From positions 6,510,001-6,574,000 of the forward strand of contig NZ_CP107852.1 in the NCBI RefSeq assembly GCF_036346875.1: 64,000 nucleotides of DNA, given 5' to 3'. This stretch comes from Nocardia sp. NBC_00508. GTDB lineage: Bacteria > Actinomycetota > Actinomycetes > Mycobacteriales > Mycobacteriaceae. A program made the translations under genes and the position numbers. This document shows, piece by piece, positions 36,923 to 44,658 of the stretch; within the stretch, counting starts at the first letter, position 1; each line of letters begins with the position of its first letter. A model generated the notes under the pieces. It ran no database searches. It was not told the origin of the DNA and saw only the letters and a list, made by a program, of their open reading frames with translations.

Positions 36923-37303
36923 TCAGCCGAGGGTCAGATCGACCTCCGTGGTGACGGTCGGGACGGTGAGCACCGCGTCGAAGGCGTCGGTCACCGGCGT
37001 CGGCATCTGCGCGCTTTGGGTGCGGATGCTCGACAGTTCCACCGCCGGATCATCGCGTAGCGGGCGCAGGTCGCACAGCGAGATGTCCATGCCGAGGCCC
37101 GCGACGTCGATGGCGTGCTCGAAGTTGCCCTGCGGTGGCGGGTCCATGGCGGTGTCGGTGACGGTGAACCCGATCGGCTGGCCGGTGTCGGGATACAGCT
37201 CGGGGACCGAGGTCGCGGTGTGGGTGAACGCCACGGTCCGGTAGTCCTGGCCGAGCTCCTCGGCGAGGTGGATTTCTGTCCGCCGAACGCGCGCGACGAC
37301 CAC
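36923..37303 (-). pseudogene. 5'-truncated erythromycin esterase-like gene
   Basis: The 126-residue open frame reads like the C terminus of an erythromycin esterase-type hydrolase: HLAEELGQDYRTVAFTHTATSVPELYPDTGQPIGFTVTDTAMDPPPQGNFEHAI. Intact family members have more than 350 residues; the catalytic Glu/His N-terminal domain is missing. The frame upstream (37304-37349) has no start or homologous sequence before running into the DyP peroxidase gene. It is therefore a remnant left by deletion. Family assignment rests on the GxDYRxxAFTxxxG-like pattern and should be checked by alignment. Confidence 0.5.
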
Positions 37304-37349
37304 CTGACGGGGTGTCTGCTGCCCGATGCCCCCGGCACCCCGACGCGGC

Positions 37350-38561
37350 TCAGGCCGCGAACAGCGGCTGCCCGAGATACCCGCCCGGTGACGGCACCCC
37401 GGGCGGGATCACGAACACCGCGGAACCGATCGGCGTCGTCCAGACGTTGAGCGCGTCGAACTCCGCGAGACGGTGCTGGACCGGCAGGAACTGGGTATCC
37501 ACGTCGCGTTGGTAGGCGGCGAACAGCAGGCCCGAATTCGAGATCCGGCCGGGTTCGGGTGCGTCGTCGTAGTTGTAGCCACGCCGGAGGAACCGTTCAC
37601 CCTCATGTGTGTGATGGGCACGAGCGATGTGTGACGACGGTGGGATGACGGGGATGCCGTTCGCGTCCACAGCCGTGAAATCCGGTTCGTCGAATTCGTC
37701 GGTCCCGGTCAGCGGCGCGCCGTTGGCGACGGTGCGGCCGACGGTGAGTTCCCTTTCCTCCCGGTCGATTTCGTCCCAGGTGTCCAGAGTCATCGCGATC
37801 CGTCGCAGCACGCACGAGGTGCCGCCGGCCAGCCAGGGCAGGGTCGCGCCGTCGTCCCACACCAGGCGTGCGAACTCGGGCGTGCCGGGTGCAAGATTCA
37901 CAGTGCCGTCTACCTGGCCCATCAGATTGCGCGGTGTCGTCCCCGGTGCGGCATCGCGGAATCCGCGCTGCACCCAGCGCACGGAGACCAGCGAGGACAC
38001 GCTCCGGCACAACACGCGCACCGCGTGCGAGACAGTGGTCACCTCGTCGGCGCAGATCTGCAGCAGCAGATCGCCGCCGGTCCAGGCCGGTTCGAGCCGG
38101 TCGATGGCGAACGGCGGCACCGGCCGCAACCAGGACGGCCTGCGCTGCTCGAGGCCCGCCACCCGGAACACCGCGGGCCCGAAGCCCACGGTGACGGTGA
38201 GCCGGGCCGGGCGCCGGGCGAGTTCGGGTTCGGTGTCGGCTAGGGCGGGGCGGCCCTGGGTGAGCCGGGCGGCGTCGTCGGTCCAGATCTTCAGCAGCCC
38301 GGTGAGGTCGTCGCGCCGCGTGTCCGGCTTCAGATCGAACGCTACGAACATTGCGTGCGACTGCGGGACCGTGGCGATGCCCGCTTGGTGCGGTCCGTAG
38401 AACGGTTCCGTCGCGCCCTCGCGCGCCGGCGCGGGTTCTCGCGTCCCGGTCAGCGCGACCGTGCCGATTCCGATCCCGGCGGCGCCTGCCGCGGCGGCGC
38501 CGCCGCCCAGCAGACGCCGCCGGTTGATCCGTGCGGGTCGCGATCCGTTCCGCTCAGCCAC
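37350..38561 (-). CDS. DyP-type peroxidase, Tat-exported (EfeB-like)
   Basis: The 403-residue protein has a Tat signal (INRRRLLGGG then a long Ala/Gly hydrophobic stretch). The DyP fold shows LTVTVGFGPAVFRVAG, the distal haem motif in PRNLMGQVDGTVN (GxxDG region), a proximal histidine in ARAHHTHEGERFLRRGYNYD and a late LLFAAYQRDVDTQFLPVQHRL. DyP enzymes oxidise dyes or phenolics, or in EfeUOB assist iron uptake. The start GTG overlaps the stop of the upstream PCuAC gene by eight bases, so the two are cotranscribed. Confidence 0.93.
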   Translation of the reverse strand: MAERNGSRPARINRRRLLGGGAAAAGAAGIGIGTVALTGTREPAPAREGATEPFYGPHQAGIATVPQSHAMFVAFDLKPDTRRDDLTGLLKIWTDDAARLTQGRPALADTEPELARRPARLTVTVGFGPAVFRVAGLEQRRPSWLRPVPPFAIDRLEPAWTGGDLLLQICADEVTTVSHAVRVLCRSVSSLVSVRWVQRGFRDAAPGTTPRNLMGQVDGTVNLAPGTPEFARLVWDDGATLPWLAGGTSCVLRRIAMTLDTWDEIDREERELTVGRTVANGAPLTGTDEFDEPDFTAVDANGIPVIPPSSHIARAHHTHEGERFLRRGYNYDDAPEPGRISNSGLLFAAYQRDVDTQFLPVQHRLAEFDALNVWTTPIGSAVFVIPPGVPSPGGYLGQPLFAA

Positions 38562-39138
38562 CGTGCGACGGGGTCTGCGCGCCGGCGTGCGGTGCGCCGC
38601 CGGCGGGGTCGGGCACGTAGTTCTCCTGGTTGCCGGAGAAGTCGCGGACCTGGGCGGTGAAGGTCGTGGTCGAGCCGTCGTCGAAGGTCAGCGTGACCGA
38701 CGTCGCCGAGCCGGTGCGCAGTGGTCCGCGCAGGTCCATGAACATGATGTGGTCGCCACCGGGCCGCAGTCGTTTCTGGCCGTGCGCCGGAATCACGAAG
38801 CCGCCCTGTTTGGGTCGCATCGTCTTCGTTCCGTTCACATCGGTGACCACCTCGTGCAACTCGATCCGGTCGGAGGCGGGGCTGGTCGCCGACACCACCG
38901 TGCGTGGCTGGTCGCTCGTGTTGGTCAGGTCGGCGAACGCGGCCGACATCCCGGCGTCGGCCGCCTTGACCCATTGATCGGAGATGGTCACGGTGTCGGT
39001 GGACGACGCGGCTTCGGGCTTGTCGTTCGACGAGCAGGCGACCAGGAGGAAGGGAACCGCCGCGGCGGCTGCCACACCGCGCAGGACGCGAGCAGTGCGC
39101 GACATCGGATGCGGCGGGTCGAAGGTGTTGGTAGGCAT
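38554..39138 (-). CDS. PCuAC family copper chaperone lipoprotein
   Basis: The 194-residue protein has a lipoprotein signal with lipobox LLVAC at about residue 35. The PCuAC Cu(I)-binding pattern is complete: LHEV, then KTMRPKQGGFVIPAHG, then PGGDHIMFMDL (His, Met, His, Met ligands). A His/Gly tail (PHAGAQTPSHGG) may add copper ligands. Such proteins deliver copper outside the membrane, for example to cytochrome oxidase. ATG 39138 or an in-frame ATG 11 codons on could be used. It is upstream of and overlapping the DyP gene. Confidence 0.92.
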   Translation of the reverse strand: MPTNTFDPPHPMSRTARVLRGVAAAAAVPFLLVACSSNDKPEAASSTDTVTISDQWVKAADAGMSAAFADLTNTSDQPRTVVSATSPASDRIELHEVVTDVNGTKTMRPKQGGFVIPAHGQKRLRPGGDHIMFMDLRGPLRTGSATSVTLTFDDGSTTTFTAQVRDFSGNQENYVPDPAGGAPHAGAQTPSHGG

Positions 39139-39343
39139 GGAAACTCCGAAGATGTGAGAGGTGGTAGTAGTCCGCCGACGAACGAGGTCCGCTCCCGTCT
39201 CGTGCCGGGGCGAAGACGGGCCCGGCGTCCGGCTCGATGGCGCTGCAACGGGGTTCACCACAGCGGTCGGTCCGCACGTGACATCGCGGGCCGTGGTGGC
39301 GCCGAATCGTCCGCACCACCGAACGTGCTCCGGTTTCGCTGGG

Positions 39344-40126
39344 CTACGGCGCCTTCGGCTGATCCGGCCGCTGACCGTCGACCGCGGTTGCTGGACACCG
39401 CTGGTCATGTGACCTCGCGGCGGCCCGTTCAGCGCAATCGCGCACTCCGATCCGGCGGGCAGCGGCAGCATCCGGCACCGCGGAACCGAACCACACGCAC
39501 TCTCGGGTGCGGGGTGGTCTCGACGTTGGCTCAGCCGTGCCCGACCGACCAGGTGAAAAGCGCTGGGCGGCAAGACCTGTGCATCGGCGGCGGGGAAGTC
39601 GGCAGGGGAGTGGCGGGCCACGGAGACCGGAGCCCGAACCGAGCAGCAGGCGCCGCGGACGCGCAAGAGCGCGGTCGATCACGGGTGAGCGGAATCCTGC
39701 CGGTGCGGCGGGGCCCACCGCCAGGATGCGCACCGTGTGCTGGATGTCGGATGCCGCGCGCAACGCCGCCCGTTCGGCGGCGTGGATGAGCAGCGCGCCG
39801 ATCGGGATGGCCACGAGATGCGCGGCGAGCATCACCGAGGACGTACTCGCGTCGTGCTGATGCCCGGCGGACAGCGTCAAGGTGACGTGTGCGACGGCCT
39901 GCCCGATCGCCAGCATCGCCGTGACCTCGCCGAGTCCACGTCGGTGCGGTCGCGCGCCGCCCAGGACGCCGACCGCCGCGCACGCGGCGATCAGCATCGC
40001 GATCGGCGAAGCGCCGGGGGACATCGTTGCGCCGCCGAGGGCATGCGCGGCGATGCTCACCGCCCCGGCCGTGGATCCGACGAAGGCGCCGCGCAGCCGC
40101 GTCGCCACTATCGCCGGATCTCGCAC
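39344..40126 (-). CDS. Membrane protein of the copper locus, C terminus probably disrupted
   Basis: The first about 185 residues look genuine: MRDPAIVATRLRGAFVGSTAG, four hydrophobic helices, HVTLTLSAGHQHDAS with possible metal-binding histidines, and a late RRLLLGSGSGLRGPP motif at which I recall relatives ending. After that the open frame continues about 75 residues with Arg/Pro/Cys-rich sequence unlike protein. The likely explanation is a lost stop or small indel near 39570. Relatives occur beside PCuAC and DyP genes, so it likely belongs to the same copper/haem function. The 205-bp gap to the PCuAC gene holds nothing I can name. Confidence 0.6.
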   Translation of the reverse strand: MRDPAIVATRLRGAFVGSTAGAVSIAAHALGGATMSPGASPIAMLIAACAAVGVLGGARPHRRGLGEVTAMLAIGQAVAHVTLTLSAGHQHDASTSSVMLAAHLVAIPIGALLIHAAERAALRAASDIQHTVRILAVGPAAPAGFRSPVIDRALARPRRLLLGSGSGLRGPPLPCRLPRRRCTGLAAQRFSPGRSGTAEPTSRPPRTRECVWFGSAVPDAAAARRIGVRDCAERAAARSHDQRCPATAVDGQRPDQPKAP

Positions 40127-40182
40127 CGATCCATACTACTGCCTGTCGTAGCGGATGTCCGCATCGGATCTACGGATTTCGG

Positions 40183-40884
40183 TCATCCTCCCGGATGGTT
40201 TCGGGCCAGACGGAACCCGAGGTCATCGATATGAAAGGTCGGGTGACTCTTGCGGCGGCACGCGGCGCGGCAACTGCGCGGCAGGTCGAAGGCTCCGCCG
40301 CCGCGGAACACCCGGTACGGGCCGTAGACCTCCGGATCGTAGATGTCCCAGCACCATTCCCAGACGTTGCCGATCATGTCGTAGAGGGCCCACGCGTTCG
40401 GTGCCTTGGTCCCCACACGGTGCACCGCGCCGCCGGAATTCTCGCGATACCAAGCAATCTCGTCGAGGTCGCCATAGCGCGCGGCGAGAGTGCCTGCGCG
40501 ACAGGCGTATTCCCATTCCGCCTCGGTGGGGAGCCGAAAGCCATCGGCCGCCGGATCCCAGATCACGTCGAGCGCGTCGGGATCGTCGCCGATCGCATAG
40601 CAGGGCGTGACGCCGCTGGCCTCGGAGAGCAGGTTGCAGAACCGGACGGCCTCCGGCCACGAGATCTCGGTGACCGGCAGTCGGGCGGTCGCCTCGTCCG
40701 GAGCGGCGCTGCCGTGCACCGCGGCGAAGAGTTCGGTGGTGACCGGGTACGGCGCCAGGTCGAAAGCAGCTACCTCGACTGTCTTGCTCGTCTTCCTGCT
40801 CTCGTCGCGCAGCTCGATCCGCCCGGCGGGAAGACCGATCATGTGGACGGGGATCGCGTCGGCGCGCGGGGACGGAACGCTCAT
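40183..40884 (-). CDS. SUMF1/FGE-sulfatase-fold protein
   Basis: The 233-residue protein has the FGE-sulfatase (SUMF1) fold: FDLAPYPVTTELF, LPVTEISWPEAVRFCNLLSEASG, RLPTEAEWEYACRAG, GNVWEWCWDIYD, VFRGGGAFDLPRSCRAACRR and IDDLGFRLAR. True formylglycine-generating enzymes use a Cys pair in GGSxxCxxxxC; here the first position aligns with Asp (GGGAFD) and only the second is Cys, so it is probably not a functional FGE. No sulfatase gene is nearby. ATG 40884. Role unknown; the fold is also used in non-catalytic or C-type lectin-like roles. Confidence 0.82.
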   Translation of the reverse strand: MSVPSPRADAIPVHMIGLPAGRIELRDESRKTSKTVEVAAFDLAPYPVTTELFAAVHGSAAPDEATARLPVTEISWPEAVRFCNLLSEASGVTPCYAIGDDPDALDVIWDPAADGFRLPTEAEWEYACRAGTLAARYGDLDEIAWYRENSGGAVHRVGTKAPNAWALYDMIGNVWEWCWDIYDPEVYGPYRVFRGGGAFDLPRSCRAACRRKSHPTFHIDDLGFRLARNHPGG

Positions 40885-41075
40885 GTCGCGACCAGCCTAC
40901 CGGCGGCATTCGGTGGCGTGCGGCTGGTGACGTGCCCGTAGTCGCGCATAGCGACCGAGTGGGCGTGGCGAAGCGCGGGCCACGTCGATCGGCTCGCGCG
41001 TCGCATTCGGCTGGGCACAGGTATCCGCCTCGCCCAGGCGACGGCCGTAGTCGCTTTGCGCGTGCCGCCGCCGGC

Positions 41076-41789
41076 TCAGATCGTGACGGCCGCGCGGATG
41101 AGGTTGTGATCGGACACTCCGCCGACGTCGTCGACCGACGCCGCCGTGACGGTCGCGCCGTGCACGACCACGTGATCGATGAATTGGGATTTCGCGCCCG
41201 ATGCGCGCGGGCGAGTCGGCAGCGCGCCGGCGACACACTCGGCGACCGCGAAGCCGTTCCCCAATCCGGCGGCGACCGTAGCGCGGTCGGTGTTGAAGTC
41301 GCCGAGCAGCACCGCGCCGTATTCCGGTGCGGCGGTGGCGAGTTCGGCCAGCCGGGACAGCTGCGCCACGCGCCGCCGGTCGCCGGTCACATGCGTGGAG
41401 ATCACCACCAGTCCGCCCGCGTCGACGACCAGCGCGCCCTTGCCCTGATCCAGTGCGAACGACTCGGCGGCGAGTTCCCTGCTCGGCGCGGCGGTGAGCA
41501 CCACAAGGTACTCGCCGCCGTCGAGCAGCGAACTGGGCACCCGGCGCGGCGTCGGCAGGCGCTGATACCGCATGGCGTGAAACGTCCTGTTCGGCATGGC
41601 CATGCGAAGGCTGGCGAGTTGATCCCCGCTGACTTCCTGCAGTGCGATGATCCGCTCGGTACGTTCGGCCACCCGCGCGGTGACCGCGGCGATCCGCGCG
41701 CCCTCGTCCGGCCAGCGCGTCGCCACGTCCTCATACCAGTTTTCGGCATGGACGCGATGCAGAACGTTCCAACTGGCGACCGTGATCAC
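41076..41789 (-). CDS. Endonuclease/exonuclease/phosphatase family protein
   Basis: The 237-residue protein has the EEP fold: ITVASWNVLHRV at the start, ALQEVSGDQL with the metal-binding Glu, VVISTHVTGD, LLGDFNTDR and VSDHNLIRAAV with the catalytic Asp-His. Relatives cleave DNA, phosphoinositides or other phosphodiesters; specificity is open. GTG 41789 puts the first strand at the N terminus; ATG 41873 would add 28 Pro/Arg-rich residues that lie over a divergent remnant. Confidence 0.88.
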   Translation of the reverse strand: MITVASWNVLHRVHAENWYEDVATRWPDEGARIAAVTARVAERTERIIALQEVSGDQLASLRMAMPNRTFHAMRYQRLPTPRRVPSSLLDGGEYLVVLTAAPSRELAAESFALDQGKGALVVDAGGLVVISTHVTGDRRRVAQLSRLAELATAAPEYGAVLLGDFNTDRATVAAGLGNGFAVAECVAGALPTRPRASGAKSQFIDHVVVHGATVTAASVDDVGGVSDHNLIRAAVTI

Positions 41790-41889
41790 CTTGGCGATGG
41801 TAGGCGACCGGGGTGAAACCGGTTGCCGCGCGGGCGGTACCGAGCGCCGGGGGCGGGGATCAGCCGGAGCCATGGAGGTCGATGCCTTG

Positions 41890-42136
41890 TTGCGATGACG
41901 CCACCGCCCGCCCGGTCATGGATGTCCCGCTCACCGGGTACGACCGCCCACTGTTCATCGCTCAGGGCACCAACGACACCGACGTCCCCGCTCCGCTGAC
42001 CGCGAAGCTGGTCTCCGATCCGGCACTGCGAAGCGTCCGGCCCGAGGTCCACCTGTATCCGGGCAGGGACCATAGCGCAACCATGGCGACGTCCCTGCCC
42101 GACAGCATTCCGTTCGTCGCGCGCCTGTTCGCCTGA
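41890..42136 (+). pseudogene. 5'-truncated alpha/beta-hydrolase (lipase-like) remnant
   Basis: The frame ending at 42136 encodes MDVPLTGYDRPLFIAQGTNDTDVPAPLTAKL and YPGRDHSATMATSLPDSIPFVARLF. That is the C-terminal part of an alpha/beta hydrolase with the acid (GTNDTDVP) and histidine (GRDH) loops. The nucleophile half is absent; upstream sequence is unrelated and belongs to the divergent EEP gene's 5' region. Only about 80 residues survive. Confidence 0.6.
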
Positions 42137-42164
42137 CGCCGTCGCTCGGTGGCCGCGGACCTGC

Positions 42165-42602
42165 TCAGGCGTGCGCCATCGCGGGCTCGGGGCTGCCGGA
42201 TTCCCGGGTCGCCGCGCCGTGCTTGCGGACCGGAATGGCGAGCGCGACGAGCGCGGCGAGTATCGCGACGCCGCAGCCGATCAGCAGGCCGGTACGGAAT
42301 CCGGCTTCGGTGGGGATGGTGTGGCTGCCGAGGCGGGTGCTCATCTGCGCCAGGACAACGCCGACGACCGCGGCCGACACCGACGTTCCGATAGAGCGCA
42401 TGAGCGTGTTGAAGCTGTTGGCGGACGCGGTTTCCGACAGCGGGACCGCACCCATGATGAGCGCGGGCATCGCGCCGTAGGCGAGGCCGACGCCGCCGCC
42501 GCACATACAGGTCACGACCAGCAGGCCCCAGGTCGAACCCAGCAGCAGGACGGACGAGCCGTAGCCGAGGGCGATCACGGCACTACCCACGACGAGCGTC
42601 AC
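42165..42602 (-). pseudogene. C-terminal fragment of an MFS drug transporter
   Basis: The 145-residue frame covers about four membrane helices of a DHA2-type MFS exporter: GGGVGLAYGAMPALIMGAVPLSETASANSFNTLMRSIGTSVSAAVVGVVL is the conserved late-helix region. Intact transporters have 400 to 500 residues. A TAG stop lies directly before the GTG at 42602, so the N-terminal two-thirds is gone. It lies next to another truncated gene, suggesting one deletion or exchange event here. Confidence 0.75.
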
Positions 42603-42733
42603 CTACCGACATCGAACGCGTCGACAGGCGCCCCTGGCCCCGGCCGTGAGCGCGTCCGCCGCCGGGGGGGTGCACACGAAATCTCCACAATCGACGACGG
42701 ATTCCTCCACGGCTGGTGGCTAGGGTTCGGAGC

Positions 42734-43438
42734 ATGGAACAGAGCACAGCGACCGCTCCGCAGCCGGCCATGCGGCGGATTCTGGTGGTGGACGACGAAA
42801 TCACCATCGCGGAATCGGTCGCGGCGCGGCTTCGGGCGGAGGGGTTCTCGGTCGATCTGGCGCACGACGGCCCCTCCGCCGTCGCCGCCGTCGCGGCCGC
42901 CGAACCCGACTTGGTGGTGCTCGACGTCATGCTGCCGGGGTTCGACGGCCTCGAAGTGTGCCGCCGTATCCAGGCGCGCCGTCCGATTCCCGTGCTCATG
43001 CTCACCGCACGCGCCGACGAAACAGACCAGCTGGTCGGCCTGGGTGTCGGAGCGGACGACTACCTCACGAAACCGTTCTCGCTGCGCGTGCTCGCCGCGC
43101 GGGTGCACGCACTGCTGCGCCGGATGGACCGCGCCGCCGACCGCGACGGCGTGACAATTCTGGTCGGGGACCTGCGCATTGATGTGGACCAGCGCCGGGT
43201 GTGGCGCGCCGACGTCGAGGCGCGACTGACACCGCTCGAATTCGAATTGCTCGCCCGCCTCGCCCGCCGCCCGCGCATGGTGCTCGCCCGTGAGCGGCTG
43301 CTCGAAGACGTCTGGGACTGGGCGGACGCGGCGGGCACCCGCGCGGTGGACAGTCACATCAAGGCGTTGCGCCGCAAGCTCGGCGCCGACCTCATCCGGA
43401 CCGTGCGCGGCGTCGGATACGCGCTGGAGGCCCGATGA
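42734..43438 (+). CDS. OmpR/PhoB family response regulator
   Basis: The 234-residue regulator has a receiver domain (RILVVDDEITIAESVA, Asp64 in VVLDVMLPG, Lys in DDYLTKPFS) and an OmpR winged helix (LTPLEFELLARLARRPRMVLARERLLEDVWDW, RAVDSHIKALRRKLG, IRTVRGVGYAL). It pairs with the kinase whose start overlaps its stop. ATG 42734 is chosen over a GTG six codons upstream. It follows the truncated MFS fragment on the opposite strand. Confidence 0.93.
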   Translation: MEQSTATAPQPAMRRILVVDDEITIAESVAARLRAEGFSVDLAHDGPSAVAAVAAAEPDLVVLDVMLPGFDGLEVCRRIQARRPIPVLMLTARADETDQLVGLGVGADDYLTKPFSLRVLAARVHALLRRMDRAADRDGVTILVGDLRIDVDQRRVWRADVEARLTPLEFELLARLARRPRMVLARERLLEDVWDWADAAGTRAVDSHIKALRRKLGADLIRTVRGVGYALEAR

Positions 43439-44586
43439 GCGCCGGGTCTGCTCAGGATCCGGCCGGTGCTCGCAGCAGGCGGATCGCCGGGGACGGCACC
43501 GGCACACCTGGCCGAGCGCGGATGGCGGAAAGGACCGGTCCGGGGCTGCCCGCCGCACGCCGATGGGTGCACCGGACGAGCGACCGGCTGGCCGAGTTGT
43601 TGCCGCGGCCCCTGGACCCGGTGAAGTCGATCAAGCTGAAACTGGCGATCCTCATGTTGTGTTCCGGCGGGGTCGCGTTCGGGTTCTTCCGGTTCAAGAT
43701 CGGGTGGTTGCCGCCGCGCACCACCCTCACCGCGGTGGTGATCGCGCTGCTGACCTCGCAGGTTCTCGCGCACGGCATCACCAGGCCACTGCGGGAGATG
43801 ACCGCGGCGGCCAAGCGGATGGCGCACGGCGACTACACCCACCGGGTCCGGGCGAGCTCACGCGATGAAGTCGGGCAACTGGCCGAGGCGTTCAACCAGA
43901 TGGCCGCCGACCTGGCCGCGGCCGATCAGCAGCGCCGCGACCTCATCGCGAACGTCTCGCACGAATTGCGCACGCCTGTCACCGCTTTGCATGCGGTACT
44001 GGAGAATCTGGTCGACGGCGTCTCGCAACCCGACCCGGCGACGCTGCGCACCGCGCTGGCCCAGACCGAGCGATTGACGCTGCTGGTGTCCGAACTGCTC
44101 GATCTCTCCAGTATCGAGGCAGGCGCCTTCCCGCTCGATCGCGAAGACCTACCGGTCGTGCCGCTGCTGGCGGACGTCGTCGCCGAGGTCGAGGTCATGA
44201 CGGCCGCGCTCGGACGCGGCGTGCGCTTCCGCACGGACGTCCTGCCCGGCACCGCCCGCGTCTACGCCGACCGTGCGCGATTGCATCAGGTGCTGCTCAA
44301 CCTGCTCGACAACGCTGCGCGGCACGGGCCCGGGGGCGGCGAAGTCCGCGTCGTCGTGCGTGTTTCGCAGGGTGCGGTCGTCATCGATGTCGAGGACGAC
44401 GGCCCCGGCATCCCGCCCGCCGAACGTGCCAGCGTCTTCGACCGGTTCACCAGGGGAGGCCGCACCGCGGGCGGCGGTACCGGACTCGGCCTCGCCATCT
44501 CGCGCTGGGTGGTCGACCTGCACGGCGGCACCATCGCCGTCGCCGACCCCGGCTCGCGTATCCGAGTGGTCCTGCCGGAGCGCTGA
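43435..44586 (+). CDS. EnvZ-type sensor histidine kinase
   Basis: The 383-residue kinase overlaps the regulator gene by ATGA, so the two are coupled. A 60-residue basic cytoplasmic N terminus precedes two membrane helices (about 70-115) with almost no extracytoplasmic loop. A HAMP domain (ITRPLREMTAAAKRMAHGDY), HisKA with His176 in NVSHELRTPV, and HATPase motifs NLLDNAARHGPG, DDGPGIPP and GGTGLGLAISRWVV follow. The short loop suggests intramembrane or envelope-stress sensing. The following membrane-protein gene, 72 bp on, may be its target. Confidence 0.93.
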   Translation: MSAGSAQDPAGARSRRIAGDGTGTPGRARMAERTGPGLPAARRWVHRTSDRLAELLPRPLDPVKSIKLKLAILMLCSGGVAFGFFRFKIGWLPPRTTLTAVVIALLTSQVLAHGITRPLREMTAAAKRMAHGDYTHRVRASSRDEVGQLAEAFNQMAADLAAADQQRRDLIANVSHELRTPVTALHAVLENLVDGVSQPDPATLRTALAQTERLTLLVSELLDLSSIEAGAFPLDREDLPVVPLLADVVAEVEVMTAALGRGVRFRTDVLPGTARVYADRARLHQVLLNLLDNAARHGPGGGEVRVVVRVSQGAVVIDVEDDGPGIPPAERASVFDRFTRGGRTAGGGTGLGLAISRWVVDLHGGTIAVADPGSRIRVVLPER

Positions 44587-44658
44587 CCTGCCACGCCACC
44601 CACCCCGGACCCATCAGGACCCGGGACGATTCCGCACGCCCAGATGAAGGGAACAGCC

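Noticed and set aside
38461..39789. 442-residue plus-strand frame
   Set aside because: Antisense to the PCuAC gene with its lipobox and copper motif; Arg/Gly-rich shadow.
40183..40884. Functional formylglycine-generating enzyme
   Set aside because: The first of the two catalytic cysteines is not at the expected position and there is no sulfatase gene in the window.
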